Assembly (NCBI GenBank): GCA_036960175.1
Contig: JBALWH010000011.1
Span: 1-64,000 of the forward strand
Length of the DNA: 64,000 nucleotides
Direction: 5' to 3'
Origin: Motiliproteus sp036960175
GTDB lineage: Bacteria > Pseudomonadota > Gammaproteobacteria > Pseudomonadales > Balneatricaceae
Positions 36,244 to 44,535 of the stretch are shown piece after piece. The notes beneath the pieces were generated by a model. It was given only the letters and a program-made list of their open reading frames with translations. It did not search any database and was not told the origin of the DNA. A program made the position numbers and the translations under genes. Position 1 is the first letter of the stretch, and each line of letters starts with the position of its first letter.

Positions 36244-36626
36244 GGTTTACCGACTCCTTAACGTTAGGTTCACAAAAACTGCGAAGCAGAATGGACCGAT
36301 CTGCCCACTAACTCAACTCTATTTAGAACTATCCTGCGTGCACAGGGGATATGCTTGAAATTAAGGGCCGATCTGGAACCCGACCTCAACCCGCAAGGGT
36401 GAAATGATCCGCTAGCCGCCAGAAATACAATTCAGACATATTCCAACAATTTTTAAGATCAATGAGGCATGAACTGATCCCTTGGGCTCCTTAGATAGAG
36501 CTCTTGGAATGCGCCAATCACAGCAGCGATTTAACGATCTGTCACACTATTATGATAGATCATTGGACTTGATCGGAGGGTCCCTAGTAAAATCTGCATT
36601 TTTATCACTTCCAACGGGACCTCGTC
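36244..36626. other. Divergent intergenic region
   Basis: 383 bp between the divergent lipoprotein and yeeN genes. It presumably holds both promoters. I see only short imperfect repeats and no ORF, RNA motif or mobile-element end. Confidence 0.4.
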
Positions 36627-37343
36627 ATGGGCAGAGCCTATCAAAACCGTAAAGAATCAATGGCCAAAACATCTGATGCCAAAGCCAAGGTTTACAGCAA
36701 ATACGGACGCGAGATTTACGTCTGCGCCAAAGCTGGAGGTATTGAACCCGATGGTAACTTGGCGTTGCGAGGACTGATTGAACGAGCCAAAAAAGACCAG
36801 GTACCGACCCACGTTATCGACAAAGCCATCGACAAAGCCAAAGGCGGCGGCGGTGAAGATTTTTTCACCGCCCGTTATGAAGGTTATGGTCCAGGCAGCT
36901 GCATGGTTATTATCGATTGTCTCACCGATAACCCTAACCGTACCTTCGGCGATGTACGCCAGTGTTTTACCAAAACCAAATCTAAGATTGGCACCCAAGG
37001 CAGTGTCGGTCACATGTTTGATCACAGCGCTATCCTGGCATTTAAACACGATGACGAAGACGCCGTTCTCGAAGCACTGATGATGGCCGATGTTGATGTC
37101 TCCGACATTGAAAATGAAGACGGATTAGTCACTGTGTTTGCCCCTCACACGGACTATTTCAAGGCCAAAACAGCCTTGACCGAGACCTTTGGTGAGATCG
37201 ATTTCCAGGTAGATGAAATTCAGTTCTTGCCACAAAACACAGCACCGATCAGCGCTGATGACATGCCCATGTTCGAAAAGTTTTTTGAGATGCTGGAAGA
37301 CCTTGATGACGTGCAAAACATCTATCACAACGCGGAGCTGTAG
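36627..37343 (+). CDS. yeeN: YebC/PmpR-family protein, YeeN type
   Basis: A 238-residue cytoplasmic protein with the YeeN-type start MGRAYQNRKESMAKTSDAKA and the family segments DKAIDKAKGGGGEDF, YEGYGPGSCMVI and SVGHMFD. YebC-family proteins are described as transcriptional regulators and, more recently, as factors that relieve ribosome stalling; which applies to the YeeN branch is less clear. It is monocistronic and followed by a strong hairpin. Confidence 0.92.
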   Translation: MGRAYQNRKESMAKTSDAKAKVYSKYGREIYVCAKAGGIEPDGNLALRGLIERAKKDQVPTHVIDKAIDKAKGGGGEDFFTARYEGYGPGSCMVIIDCLTDNPNRTFGDVRQCFTKTKSKIGTQGSVGHMFDHSAILAFKHDDEDAVLEALMMADVDVSDIENEDGLVTVFAPHTDYFKAKTALTETFGEIDFQVDEIQFLPQNTAPISADDMPMFEKFFEMLEDLDDVQNIYHNAEL

Positions 37344-37363
37344 ATAAGATCCTGCGGTTACAC

Positions 37364-37403
37364 TTACAAGTTGATATCTGAAATTGTAGATATCAACTTG
37401 TAA
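37364..37403. repeat. Perfect 16-bp hairpin downstream of yeeN
   Basis: ttacaagttgatatct (37364-37379) pairs perfectly with agatatcaacttgtaa (37388-37403) around an 8-base loop, 20 bp past the yeeN stop. The stem is AT-rich and no U-run follows. It may stabilise the 3' end of the yeeN transcript or be a protein-binding dyad. Confidence 0.7.
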
Positions 37404-37434
37404 AACCCTCTCAACCCTAGTCGAACCGAATCAT

Positions 37435-37605
37435 TTATCCCGCCAGTAACACCCTATCGACAAAACTCTTTAGCAGATTATTAGATTCGGGAGTTTCCTC
37501 AGCAGAGTCCAGTACTCGCTGCAGATGGCCATCACCCTCTGTGTATTTATCCTTAAATACCGTAAGGCGCTCAATCAAGACCCGAAGATCTACTTCCGGG
37601 GGGAA
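37435..37605 (-). pseudogene. Detached 3' end of the glutamine amidotransferase gene
   Basis: 37448-37600 is identical over 153 bp to 40202-40354, the 3' end of the intact amidotransferase gene at 40177-40929. Read in the same frame on the minus strand it continues to its own stop (DRVLLAG then TAA at 37435-37437), whereas the intact gene ends DRVLIGAEGRD. No start or upstream part of the gene is present. This is what remains when an element inserts in a gene and supplies a new 3' end, or after a local duplication. Confidence 0.85.
37448..37600. repeat. Left copy of a 153-bp identical direct repeat
   Basis: It is identical to 40202-40354 with a constant offset of 2754 bp; homology stops abruptly at both ends. 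The pair bounds about 2.6 kb containing the TPR-glycosyltransferase gene. Perfect identity indicates a recent event or continuing gene conversion. Confidence 0.95.
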
Positions 37606-37760
37606 CTAGGAGCCATTGTCCAGCACTTGTAGATTACACTCCATGAATGCTGGAAGTCAGACCTCTACGGAGAGGCGCTCAAATCGTTTAACAAGATTAA
37701 TAAAGTGATGCTTAAAAAAAGCCAGGTATATTTAAAAACCGAACCTCGCTCACTCTTCGT

Positions 37761-39452
37761 TTACGAACCCGCTTTCCTATCCAGTAATGCTTGCCATATA
37801 GATCGATACGCTTCTTCAAGCTTTGCGACAAAACCACGTTCATCCATCAAGGGGCTACTTTGCAGCTGGCCTCTTAGGTTTTTCCGGTACTCATGAAGTC
37901 GAGACTTATCTTCAGCAAGGAGTGTCGCTATACGAATAAAATGATCATCACAATCGGCAGTAAGCTCATCCAGCCCTAACACCGACAAAATACTTTTACC
38001 CACTCTTGATGCATGCGTGTTACCTATACGACTAATAACAGGAACCCCCATCCATAGTGCCTCAAACGTTGTAGTCACACCATGATAAGGAAAAGTATCT
38101 AAAGCGATATCGATATCATCGTATAGAGCCATATGCTGTTCAAAACTCTTCGCATGTCCGATAAGGCGAAGACGCTCTCCAGCAACCCCTTGATCCTCGA
38201 ATTGTTTGACGAAATATGCTCGAGTTTGTGGGTCGTTGAACGCTTTACCTTTCAGCAAAAGCTGAGAATGAGGTGTTTGCTTTAGAACACGAGCCCAGAG
38301 GTTGATTGTAGTCGGAGAGAGTTTAGCAACATTGTTAAAAGAACCATAAGTAACCCACCCTTTTTCCAGTACTGGAGGCTTGGAAGAAGTGGGTGCTGCC
38401 CCTGGTGGCGAGTAGCATAGAAAACCTTGTTTTAAGCGAATCAACGTTTCGGAATAGTAGCTATCCGCGCTGGGTGAAGGGTCAGATAAGTCATCTGTAA
38501 TCCGATAATCCATCACCTCCATGCCCGTTGTGTTTGGATACCCTAGATAGGTCACCTGTATAGGAGCAGGTCTTCTTGCAAAGAGCGCCAAACGATTCCC
38601 TCCGGTGTGTCCATTTAAATCGACCAATATATCAATCTTATCTTTACGGATTAATTCATACAGTTGCTCATCATTCAGCGCAGCAACCGAATGCCAAACA
38701 TCAGCCCCTTTTTTAATCCGTTTACTAACTTCATCGTCCCGAGTGTTATTGGAGTAACAGAAACATTTAATCTTTGTCCTGTCATGTCCCTGAATGATGG
38801 GTTCAATAAAAAACGCCACCGAATGATGTCGAAAATCTGCCGATAGGTAACCAATATTGAGCGGACGATCGCATGTTAGTTGATCAACAAAGCTAGGTTG
38901 GAAATAGAAATTATCTACAAAGAAATTTCGATACCATTGAGCATGGGCTTCAAACTGCTCATGAGGCTCCAAGTCATCACTATAATTAAGCGCTAACAGA
39001 TACAGTGTGTAGATCCAGCGGTCGTGCGGCAGATGCTGCATGGCCCGCTGTAGGTACTCCAACGCCAATTTATTTTGGCCAAGGCTAGATAGCCAGAAGC
39101 CGAGCTGGCCATAAATCTGTACAAACGTGGGGTCAACCTCAAGCGCACACTGGCACTTCTCAATGGCTTGCTGAAACATTCCTAAGCTGGCTAATGCACT
39201 ACCAAAATTGGCGTAAGTATGCGCAGATTTTGGATCGATCTGGATCGCTTTCTTGAATACCTCGACCGCTTCATCGCAACGATTAAGGCTGGTCAGTAGA
39301 TTAGCAAAATTATTTAAAACATCTGCATTATCAGGAAGCAGTTTCAACCCCTTTCGATATAGAAGCACCGCTTCCAGCGGCCTACCTCTTTGCACCAACC
39401 GTTCCGCTTTGTGAAACAGTTTCATCGCTTTATCGAAGGCCATTGGATTCAT
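37761..39452 (-). CDS. TPR-containing O-GlcNAc-transferase-like glycosyltransferase (GT41)
   Basis: A 563-residue protein from the ATG at 39452 (the frame is open to 39554). The N-terminal 150 residues hold about four tetratricopeptide repeats (ALLYRKGLKLLPDNADVLNNF, AVEVFKKAIQIDPKSAHTYANF and further units). The rest is the SPINDLY/OGT catalytic region: IGYLSADFRHHSVAFFIEP, DLNGHTGGNRL, QVTYLGYPNTTGM, and in the nucleotide-sugar-binding half FNNVAKLSP, DTFPYHGVTTTFEALWMGVPV and GNTHASRVGKSIL. Bacterial homologues modify flagellins, adhesins or glycopeptides; no acceptor gene adjoins it. Codon use is visibly more AT-rich than its neighbours, and the gene lies between identical 153-bp repeats, so it is probably acquired. 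Confidence 0.9.
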   Translation of the reverse strand: MNPMAFDKAMKLFHKAERLVQRGRPLEAVLLYRKGLKLLPDNADVLNNFANLLTSLNRCDEAVEVFKKAIQIDPKSAHTYANFGSALASLGMFQQAIEKCQCALEVDPTFVQIYGQLGFWLSSLGQNKLALEYLQRAMQHLPHDRWIYTLYLLALNYSDDLEPHEQFEAHAQWYRNFFVDNFYFQPSFVDQLTCDRPLNIGYLSADFRHHSVAFFIEPIIQGHDRTKIKCFCYSNNTRDDEVSKRIKKGADVWHSVAALNDEQLYELIRKDKIDILVDLNGHTGGNRLALFARRPAPIQVTYLGYPNTTGMEVMDYRITDDLSDPSPSADSYYSETLIRLKQGFLCYSPPGAAPTSSKPPVLEKGWVTYGSFNNVAKLSPTTINLWARVLKQTPHSQLLLKGKAFNDPQTRAYFVKQFEDQGVAGERLRLIGHAKSFEQHMALYDDIDIALDTFPYHGVTTTFEALWMGVPVISRIGNTHASRVGKSILSVLGLDELTADCDDHFIRIATLLAEDKSRLHEYRKNLRGQLQSSPLMDERGFVAKLEEAYRSIWQALLDRKAGS

Positions 39453-40176
39453 AAAAAGGCATCTCTGTCTGATTAGGGTGGATTGTCCAGCCTCATAAGA
39501 GCTCAGCAAGCCGCCAAGATTCTGATGCGCTATTGCCAGTTTGTAAAGCGGCATGATGAATCGACCAGTTTTATGTAGACGCCCAACTGTTTGTTAAGTT
39601 GTAGCTTTTCGCCCCCCGGAGACAGTTCCATACGACTCGTAAAAAAGCGCTCAGTGATATCTTCAAATATATTGAGTTGCCTTATAGCAGCAAGCGACAA
39701 CATGGTTTCAATAACCTGCTGTCGCCGATATAGCATGAAGAGCAGTACGAGCAGAGACTGGTTGGTGTCTAAAGAAACGATGCCGATTCAACGCGCGAAA
39801 AATTATGAGAGAAAGAAGAAAGAGCTAGACGACCTCCAAAACCAAAACTCCAGCGGATGGGACCCTCAGGATATTGCCGACCACAATAAAAAGATCAAGG
39901 ACGCAAAAAAGACGTAGACCGGGGAAAACGAAAGCATCAAGATAGCTTAGATAGAGGCATGCTCCAGCCCCCCAATTCAGGACATTGCAACAGATTACCG
40001 ATGAGTACAGCCTATAATCTGCAGCACTCAAACTCTACGCAGATTAGCCCCGTTACACTTCTGCGTGGCGGAATTTTTTGCCTGTAAAACAGAACATCTC
40101 TCATATGTGGTTGTTAAGCCTTGATCTGATAGGCTGACCGAACTTCACTCAACTCAGCAATAATAAGTTCCAGTCT
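39453..40176. other. Accessory region beside the glycosyltransferase
   Basis: About 720 bp of AT-richer DNA between the glycosyltransferase and the amidotransferase gene. Two short frames have protein-like composition: 39530-39736 on the minus strand (68 residues) and 39780-39917 on the plus strand (45 residues, lysine/asparagine-rich, MPIQRAKNYERKKKELDD at its start). Neither has a good ribosome site or a recognised family; they may be fragments of larger genes. Confidence 0.35.
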
Positions 40177-40929
40177 TTAATCCCTCCCTTCAGCCCCAAT
40201 CAACACCCTATCGACAAAACTCTTTAGCAGATTATTAGATTCGGGAGTTTCCTCAGCAGAGTCCAGTACTCGCTGCAGATGGCCATCACCCTCTGTGTAT
40301 TTATCCTTAAATACCGTAAGGCGCTCAATCAAGACCCGAAGATCTACTTCCGGGTGGAATTGAGTAGTCCAGAAAGGCGCTCCATCGACTTTGAAGGAAT
40401 GACAACAGGATTCGGTGAAGGCTAGCTGCGTGCAGCCTTGGGGTGGTTCAGTGGTGCGCTCGCGATGTACCGATACCGCTATAAACCCATCGCTGACCCC
40501 CCGGTAAAGAGTATCCGTAGCAGCAACATCATTAAGATAAATCGGAATGGTACCCATCTCAAAATCCCGTTCATCATGGACAATATCTCCCCCCAACGCT
40601 TTCACCGCCAACTGGTGACCAAAACAGGAGGCAAACACCGGCATTTTGAGTTCGACACAGTCTCTTAATAACGCTTGGGCGGGAATCACGAAGGGATAGT
40701 TTTCTGGCTCAAGTACGCTGGCTTCACTGGAACCGCCGACATAAAGCGCGTCGTAACCCGCCAGCACTGACTGATCAAACTCCGGGGTATCAAACACATT
40801 AAGAATATCGAACTGTTCCACCGCCAAGTCGCTGTACTGGGCAAAGCTTTCCAGTTCTTCGCGACGGGTGTTAGGCTCATCTCTGATCTGCAACAGCAGA
40901 ATTTTTAACTGACTTTTCTCTTTACTCAT
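40177..40929 (-). CDS. Class I glutamine amidotransferase domain protein
   Basis: A 250-residue stand-alone GATase1 enzyme. The nucleophile elbow FASCFGHQ (C102) and the HPEVD dyad near 193-195 are intact, so it should release ammonia from glutamine or act on a related amide such as a gamma-glutamyl compound. Stand-alone proteins of this group are often labelled GMP synthase-like but lack the synthetase domain; the acceptor is unknown. The last 153 bp of its coding sequence, apart from the final residues, are duplicated at 37448-37600. Confidence 0.88.
   Translation of the reverse strand: MSKEKSQLKILLLQIRDEPNTRREELESFAQYSDLAVEQFDILNVFDTPEFDQSVLAGYDALYVGGSSEASVLEPENYPFVIPAQALLRDCVELKMPVFASCFGHQLAVKALGGDIVHDERDFEMGTIPIYLNDVAATDTLYRGVSDGFIAVSVHRERTTEPPQGCTQLAFTESCCHSFKVDGAPFWTTQFHPEVDLRVLIERLTVFKDKYTEGDGHLQRVLDSAEETPESNNLLKSFVDRVLIGAEGRD
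40202..40354. repeat. Right copy of the 153-bp identical direct repeat
   Basis: The native copy inside the 3' part of the amidotransferase gene; identical to 37448-37600 in the same orientation. Confidence 0.95.
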
Positions 40930-41008
40930 CTATGCTCTCGTACCTAGACCGTTGCTGCTAATGACCCAGCATAGCGTAACTGCAGCACAGATTTCATCTT
41001 CAATACTG

Positions 41009-41320
41009 TCAATTGGCTCGTCGCACCATCAGATAATGGCCATCAATAAAAGCATCGAAGTAGTTATCTACCTCAGGATGATTAATTTCATCCTTATCGG
41101 TTTCTGGCTCCAGGTTGCTCTGGGCCACATAGGTCTCATGCACGGCGTTGTGAACCAGCACTCGATACCAAGGTTGATTTTTGTCGGGGCGGCTTTTGGC
41201 TACCTGCTGATACCATTCTTCAGAGAGCATAAACTGCGGATCAACATCAATAATGACTCCGCGATAATCGAACAACCGATGATGGACCAATTGCCCAATC
41301 GAAAAACCTGCTATATCCAT
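41009..41320 (-). CDS. hspQ: Heat shock protein HspQ (YccV family)
   Basis: A 103-residue cytoplasmic protein of the HspQ/hemimethylated-DNA-binding family. The core FSIGQLVHHRLFDYRGVIIDVDP and the PWYRVLVHNAVHETYVAQSNLEP segment match the family along its full length. In Escherichia coli HspQ is a specificity factor for Lon protease and a substrate marker. It is monocistronic. Confidence 0.93.
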   Translation of the reverse strand: MDIAGFSIGQLVHHRLFDYRGVIIDVDPQFMLSEEWYQQVAKSRPDKNQPWYRVLVHNAVHETYVAQSNLEPETDKDEINHPEVDNYFDAFIDGHYLMVRRAN

Positions 41321-41462
41321 GGATACTCCTAACTAGACTATTAGCATAGCCTAGGCCAAGGGCTTTTTTCCTAATCAGGGCAGATTTTGCTTAAACCTTT
41401 TCCTCCCTTCGCAGTCAAAAAAATAACTGAATCTATCGCCAATGGTTATAACGGAGAAAACC

Positions 41463-42059
41463 ATGAAGTCAGTCGTTCTGACACTTAGCCTTTGCCTTGC
41501 TCTTTCTTCTCATATCGCCGTTGCCGATGTCAGCAAAGCCACTTTTGCCGGAGGCTGTTTCTGGTGTATGGAGCACGCCTTTGACGGTATTATCGGGGTG
41601 GTTTCCACCCGGGTAGGATTTATTGGCGGCAGCACCCAAAACCCCACCTATTTTCAGGTATCCAATGGCGGAACCGGACACACGGAAGCGGTAGAAGTGG
41701 CTTTTGAAGATAAGCAAATCAGCTACGGGGATTTATTGAAAATATTCTGGAAAAACGTCGACCCTATCGATCCAGGCGGTCAGTTCTGCGATCGCGGTGA
41801 CCAATACCGCAGCGGTATTTTTTATCACAGTGAAGTGCAAAAAACACAAGCCGATGCATCTAAACAGGCACTACAAAAAAACGCTCAATTCACCGATAGG
41901 ATAGCGGTGGAGGTCAGTGCTGCCAGCACCTTTACCGCGGCGGAAAAATACCATCAACAGTACTACCGCAAGAACCCTATTCGCTATAAGTTTTACCGTT
42001 ATAGTTGCGGCCGGGATCAGCGCCTCAATACCCTCTGGGCGGCTGACAAAGCGCACTAA
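41463..42059 (+). CDS. msrA: Exported peptide methionine sulfoxide reductase MsrA
   Basis: A 198-residue enzyme reducing methionine-S-sulfoxide. The catalytic GGCFWC motif has its cysteines at 32 and 35, and the conserved GGTGHTEAV and DPGGQFCDRGDQYRSGIF segments follow. A signal peptide (1-21, cleavage near AVADV) places it in the periplasm. The start at 41463 is chosen because of its GGAG ribosome site and because it gives a proper signal sequence; the upstream ATG adds only seven residues. No msrB is fused or adjacent. Confidence 0.93.
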   Translation: MKSVVLTLSLCLALSSHIAVADVSKATFAGGCFWCMEHAFDGIIGVVSTRVGFIGGSTQNPTYFQVSNGGTGHTEAVEVAFEDKQISYGDLLKIFWKNVDPIDPGGQFCDRGDQYRSGIFYHSEVQKTQADASKQALQKNAQFTDRIAVEVSAASTFTAAEKYHQQYYRKNPIRYKFYRYSCGRDQRLNTLWAADKAH

Positions 42060-42066
42060 CAATATA

Positions 42067-42309
42067 CTATTCAACGGACTGATTGGCCCAGGCTGGCATT
42101 GACTGCATATAGTTCTCAGCCCGCCGTTCGGCTTCAGCTTCATCCACCCCCGGCTGCCAACTGGTCAGCCATTGGGCGATACCGGCTTTCACCGTGAGCC
42201 TGGATTTAAGAACCCCTGGCTGATCGACACAATAACTACAATAAGGTGCAACGCTTCCCGGCACGGTTGCCAGTGAAATACCACAAGAATGACAGAAATG
42301 CTGAACCAT
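42067..42309 (-). CDS. Small zinc-ribbon protein
   Basis: An 80-residue protein with an N-terminal zinc-ribbon motif (HFCHSCGISL and APYCSYCVDQ, four cysteines in two CxxC pairs) and a helical C-terminal half with conserved-looking tryptophans. Proteins of this pattern occur as uncharacterised putative zinc-ribbon proteins. It converges on msrA with only 7 bp between the stops. Confidence 0.7.
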   Translation of the reverse strand: MVQHFCHSCGISLATVPGSVAPYCSYCVDQPGVLKSRLTVKAGIAQWLTSWQPGVDEAEAERRAENYMQSMPAWANQSVE

Positions 42310-42503
42310 AACTCCCTCCGACGCGGCCTTCTATAAAGATGCTTGCTGGATTATCGTCACTCCAGAAACAGCGTCGAAATGAGCTGCAAGCAAGCCATCT
42401 TTGACTCCTATTTTTAGTCTATACCAGTATCAAAATAAGGTGACTCAGATCCGCATTTTTTGAACAACCTTTGATCCATGACAACCGAAAAGGTTGGGAG
42501 TAA

Positions 42504-43322
42504 TCAATCAGATAATTTCGGTTGTAACTTGTATGGTGCCAGTACTTGTGCCACTGCGCCTTGTCGGAGCAACTTCAGATAGCTTTGCTGAAACTCATTA
42601 ACGGCATCCCTATCAGCAAACTGTTTTGAAAAACCAATATAGTAATCGAGGCTTTTTTGACTGCTGCTGTAACGAATATCACTCAGGCCCAGCTTTCGAA
42701 TCATCGCCCAACCGGCATCTCGATTGGAATAGACCGCATCAATGCGGCCAATAGGCAGCTGTCGAAAACCAGCTTCATCATTCGGCGTCATGTAGATCTT
42801 AAAGATTGGCTGGCGTTGATCCTTAACGGTATTGCCACCAACAACTTTATCACCGCGAAAAACCTGTAGTGATCTCGAGGAGTTGGACGGACCGTATACC
42901 CCCACCTGATAATCACGGATATCTTCAGGAGCATTAATTTGAATCGGATTATTTTGATGGACGAAAAAACCGTATTCGGTGGTCAAAATAGCTGGGCTGA
43001 ATAGCAGCCACTGCTCCCGCTCCGGGTTTCGACCAATGGTATAGATCCCGTCTGCAACCCCCTGTCTGATTCTAGACTGGGCACGATTCCAGGGCAGTAA
43101 TTGGTGTTCACAGAGACGTTGCATGTCCTTGCAAACCAGATCAATCAGTTCCACCACAGCGCCTTTGACCTGTCCCTCCTCAAGATAATTGAATGGAGGA
43201 AAATCTTGAGTCACAAATATCAGCGGGCGCTCTTCAGCGGGCTGCGCTGCCATCAATATCGAACTGCCTAGCATCAGCAAAAAACCACAAACAACAACTC
43301 TGAATTTGTGCTCTAACATCAA
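42504..43322 (-). CDS. Periplasmic substrate-binding protein, family 3 type
   Basis: A 272-residue exported protein with a signal peptide (to about residue 26) and the SBP family-3 layout: FVTQDFPPFNYLEEGQVKGAVVELI at the start of the mature protein, then a RIRQGVADGIYTIGRNPERE segment and a second lobe with IGRIDAVYSN. No permease or ATPase genes adjoin it. It may be a stand-alone binding protein like those of the uncharacterised group in Shewanella and Pseudomonas rather than part of an importer. Confidence 0.82.
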   Translation of the reverse strand: MMLEHKFRVVVCGFLLMLGSSILMAAQPAEERPLIFVTQDFPPFNYLEEGQVKGAVVELIDLVCKDMQRLCEHQLLPWNRAQSRIRQGVADGIYTIGRNPEREQWLLFSPAILTTEYGFFVHQNNPIQINAPEDIRDYQVGVYGPSNSSRSLQVFRGDKVVGGNTVKDQRQPIFKIYMTPNDEAGFRQLPIGRIDAVYSNRDAGWAMIRKLGLSDIRYSSSQKSLDYYIGFSKQFADRDAVNEFQQSYLKLLRQGAVAQVLAPYKLQPKLSD

Positions 43323-43377
43323 TCTACCTGTTCAAATTTTATTGATATTTTAGTCTGTCAGTGACGGTAGAGGACGA

Positions 43378-44535
43378 CTATTTATAGCCCGCCAACTCTA
43401 CATAGCCACTGCCCTGATGGCTGCCAGACACCTTCACTGCCCCTTCCCAGTAGCGTACCGAGAGATCCATTAACTGGTCACTAACCCTTGGTTCGATATA
43501 AAGATCCAGCCCTTGCGTCGGCAATTTTAAGCGCCAGCCCGAGGGATAAACTGTACCATCAGGGCTATGCCACTGGTCAACGGCTGTGACGTCCAACTGT
43601 TCCGTATCCAGCGATATTTTCTCACCCTCGGCGCTGATCCGGGCCAGGTATTTTAAGCCGTCACTGCCGTCATGGTTACGAAAACCGTAATACATCAACT
43701 CACTGCCGTCCTGCAGCTGCAGGCTGAACCAGTCCCAACCTGCCTGATAAGGCGCCAGGCTGTTACTGCTCCACTCATGATCAAACCAGCCTTCCCCCGA
43801 TACCTCAAACTCATGCTTATCCCAGTTTAGGGTGCCCGCAATGGTTAACCGGGGATAAGAGTAGTAATACGACCCGCCGCCCTCAAGATTCTTGCGGCTG
43901 AATCCTTGTTCACCTTGCAGCACCATCGGTTTAACTGCCTTTAGCGATAGGCTAGCTGCTATCTGCTTATCCCCATCGGCAGCCTGCAGCAACATCGGAA
44001 ACAGATCATCCGCCGTTAACGACTGCAGCTGCCAGTCCGCCAACCAGATACGCGTCATCGCTAGGCTTTGATCACCCTGAGGCATCGCCTTAGCCCCGGC
44101 CAAGTTCGGTCCCTGACGACTGAAGCGCTCACTGGCGCGGTGTTGATTATCGGCCACATGAGTGATGGCGAAATGGGCCATATACATATTAGGACTGAGC
44201 CAAGGGTTTGCGTCTTCTTCCCTATCTGCTGCCAAGGCAAAACGAAACACAGTCAGCTGCACGCCAAAACGGATGTCCGGATTATTGCGATCATGGAGGT
44301 TGGCGGTCAGGTACCACCACTCATTCTGGTAGCCTTGATGCTGCCAATGATCCTTGGGGAAAGTAAATATTGGCCCTGGCCGGGCGGTCAGATAGCCCTC
44401 TACGTCCTGCTTGGCCCCCATCAATTCCGCCAGCCGCAATGTCGATTCGCCCGACTTGGGGTTCTCGTCCTGCCAGGGGCTAATTAGCAGTAGCAGCGCT
44501 AACAAAGCCGCAACGGCAATCCCCACTCGAGTCAT
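43378..44535 (-). CDS. AttH/CrtC-like lipocalin-fold protein
   Basis: A 385-residue exported protein with an N-terminal signal or anchor (about 6-20) and the AttH/CrtC pattern: FPKDHWQHQGYQNEWWYLTANL near 55-76 and GEGWFDHEWSSNSLAPYQAGWDWFSLQL near 245-270. The fold is two lipocalin-like domains. In AttEFGH-type systems it works with an ABC exporter, and its start overlaps the stop of such a permease gene by 4 bp here. It is probably periplasmic, handling a hydrophobic substrate. Confidence 0.88.
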   Translation of the reverse strand: MTRVGIAVAALLALLLLISPWQDENPKSGESTLRLAELMGAKQDVEGYLTARPGPIFTFPKDHWQHQGYQNEWWYLTANLHDRNNPDIRFGVQLTVFRFALAADREEDANPWLSPNMYMAHFAITHVADNQHRASERFSRQGPNLAGAKAMPQGDQSLAMTRIWLADWQLQSLTADDLFPMLLQAADGDKQIAASLSLKAVKPMVLQGEQGFSRKNLEGGGSYYYSYPRLTIAGTLNWDKHEFEVSGEGWFDHEWSSNSLAPYQAGWDWFSLQLQDGSELMYYGFRNHDGSDGLKYLARISAEGEKISLDTEQLDVTAVDQWHSPDGTVYPSGWRLKLPTQGLDLYIEPRVSDQLMDLSVRYWEGAVKVSGSHQGSGYVELAGYK

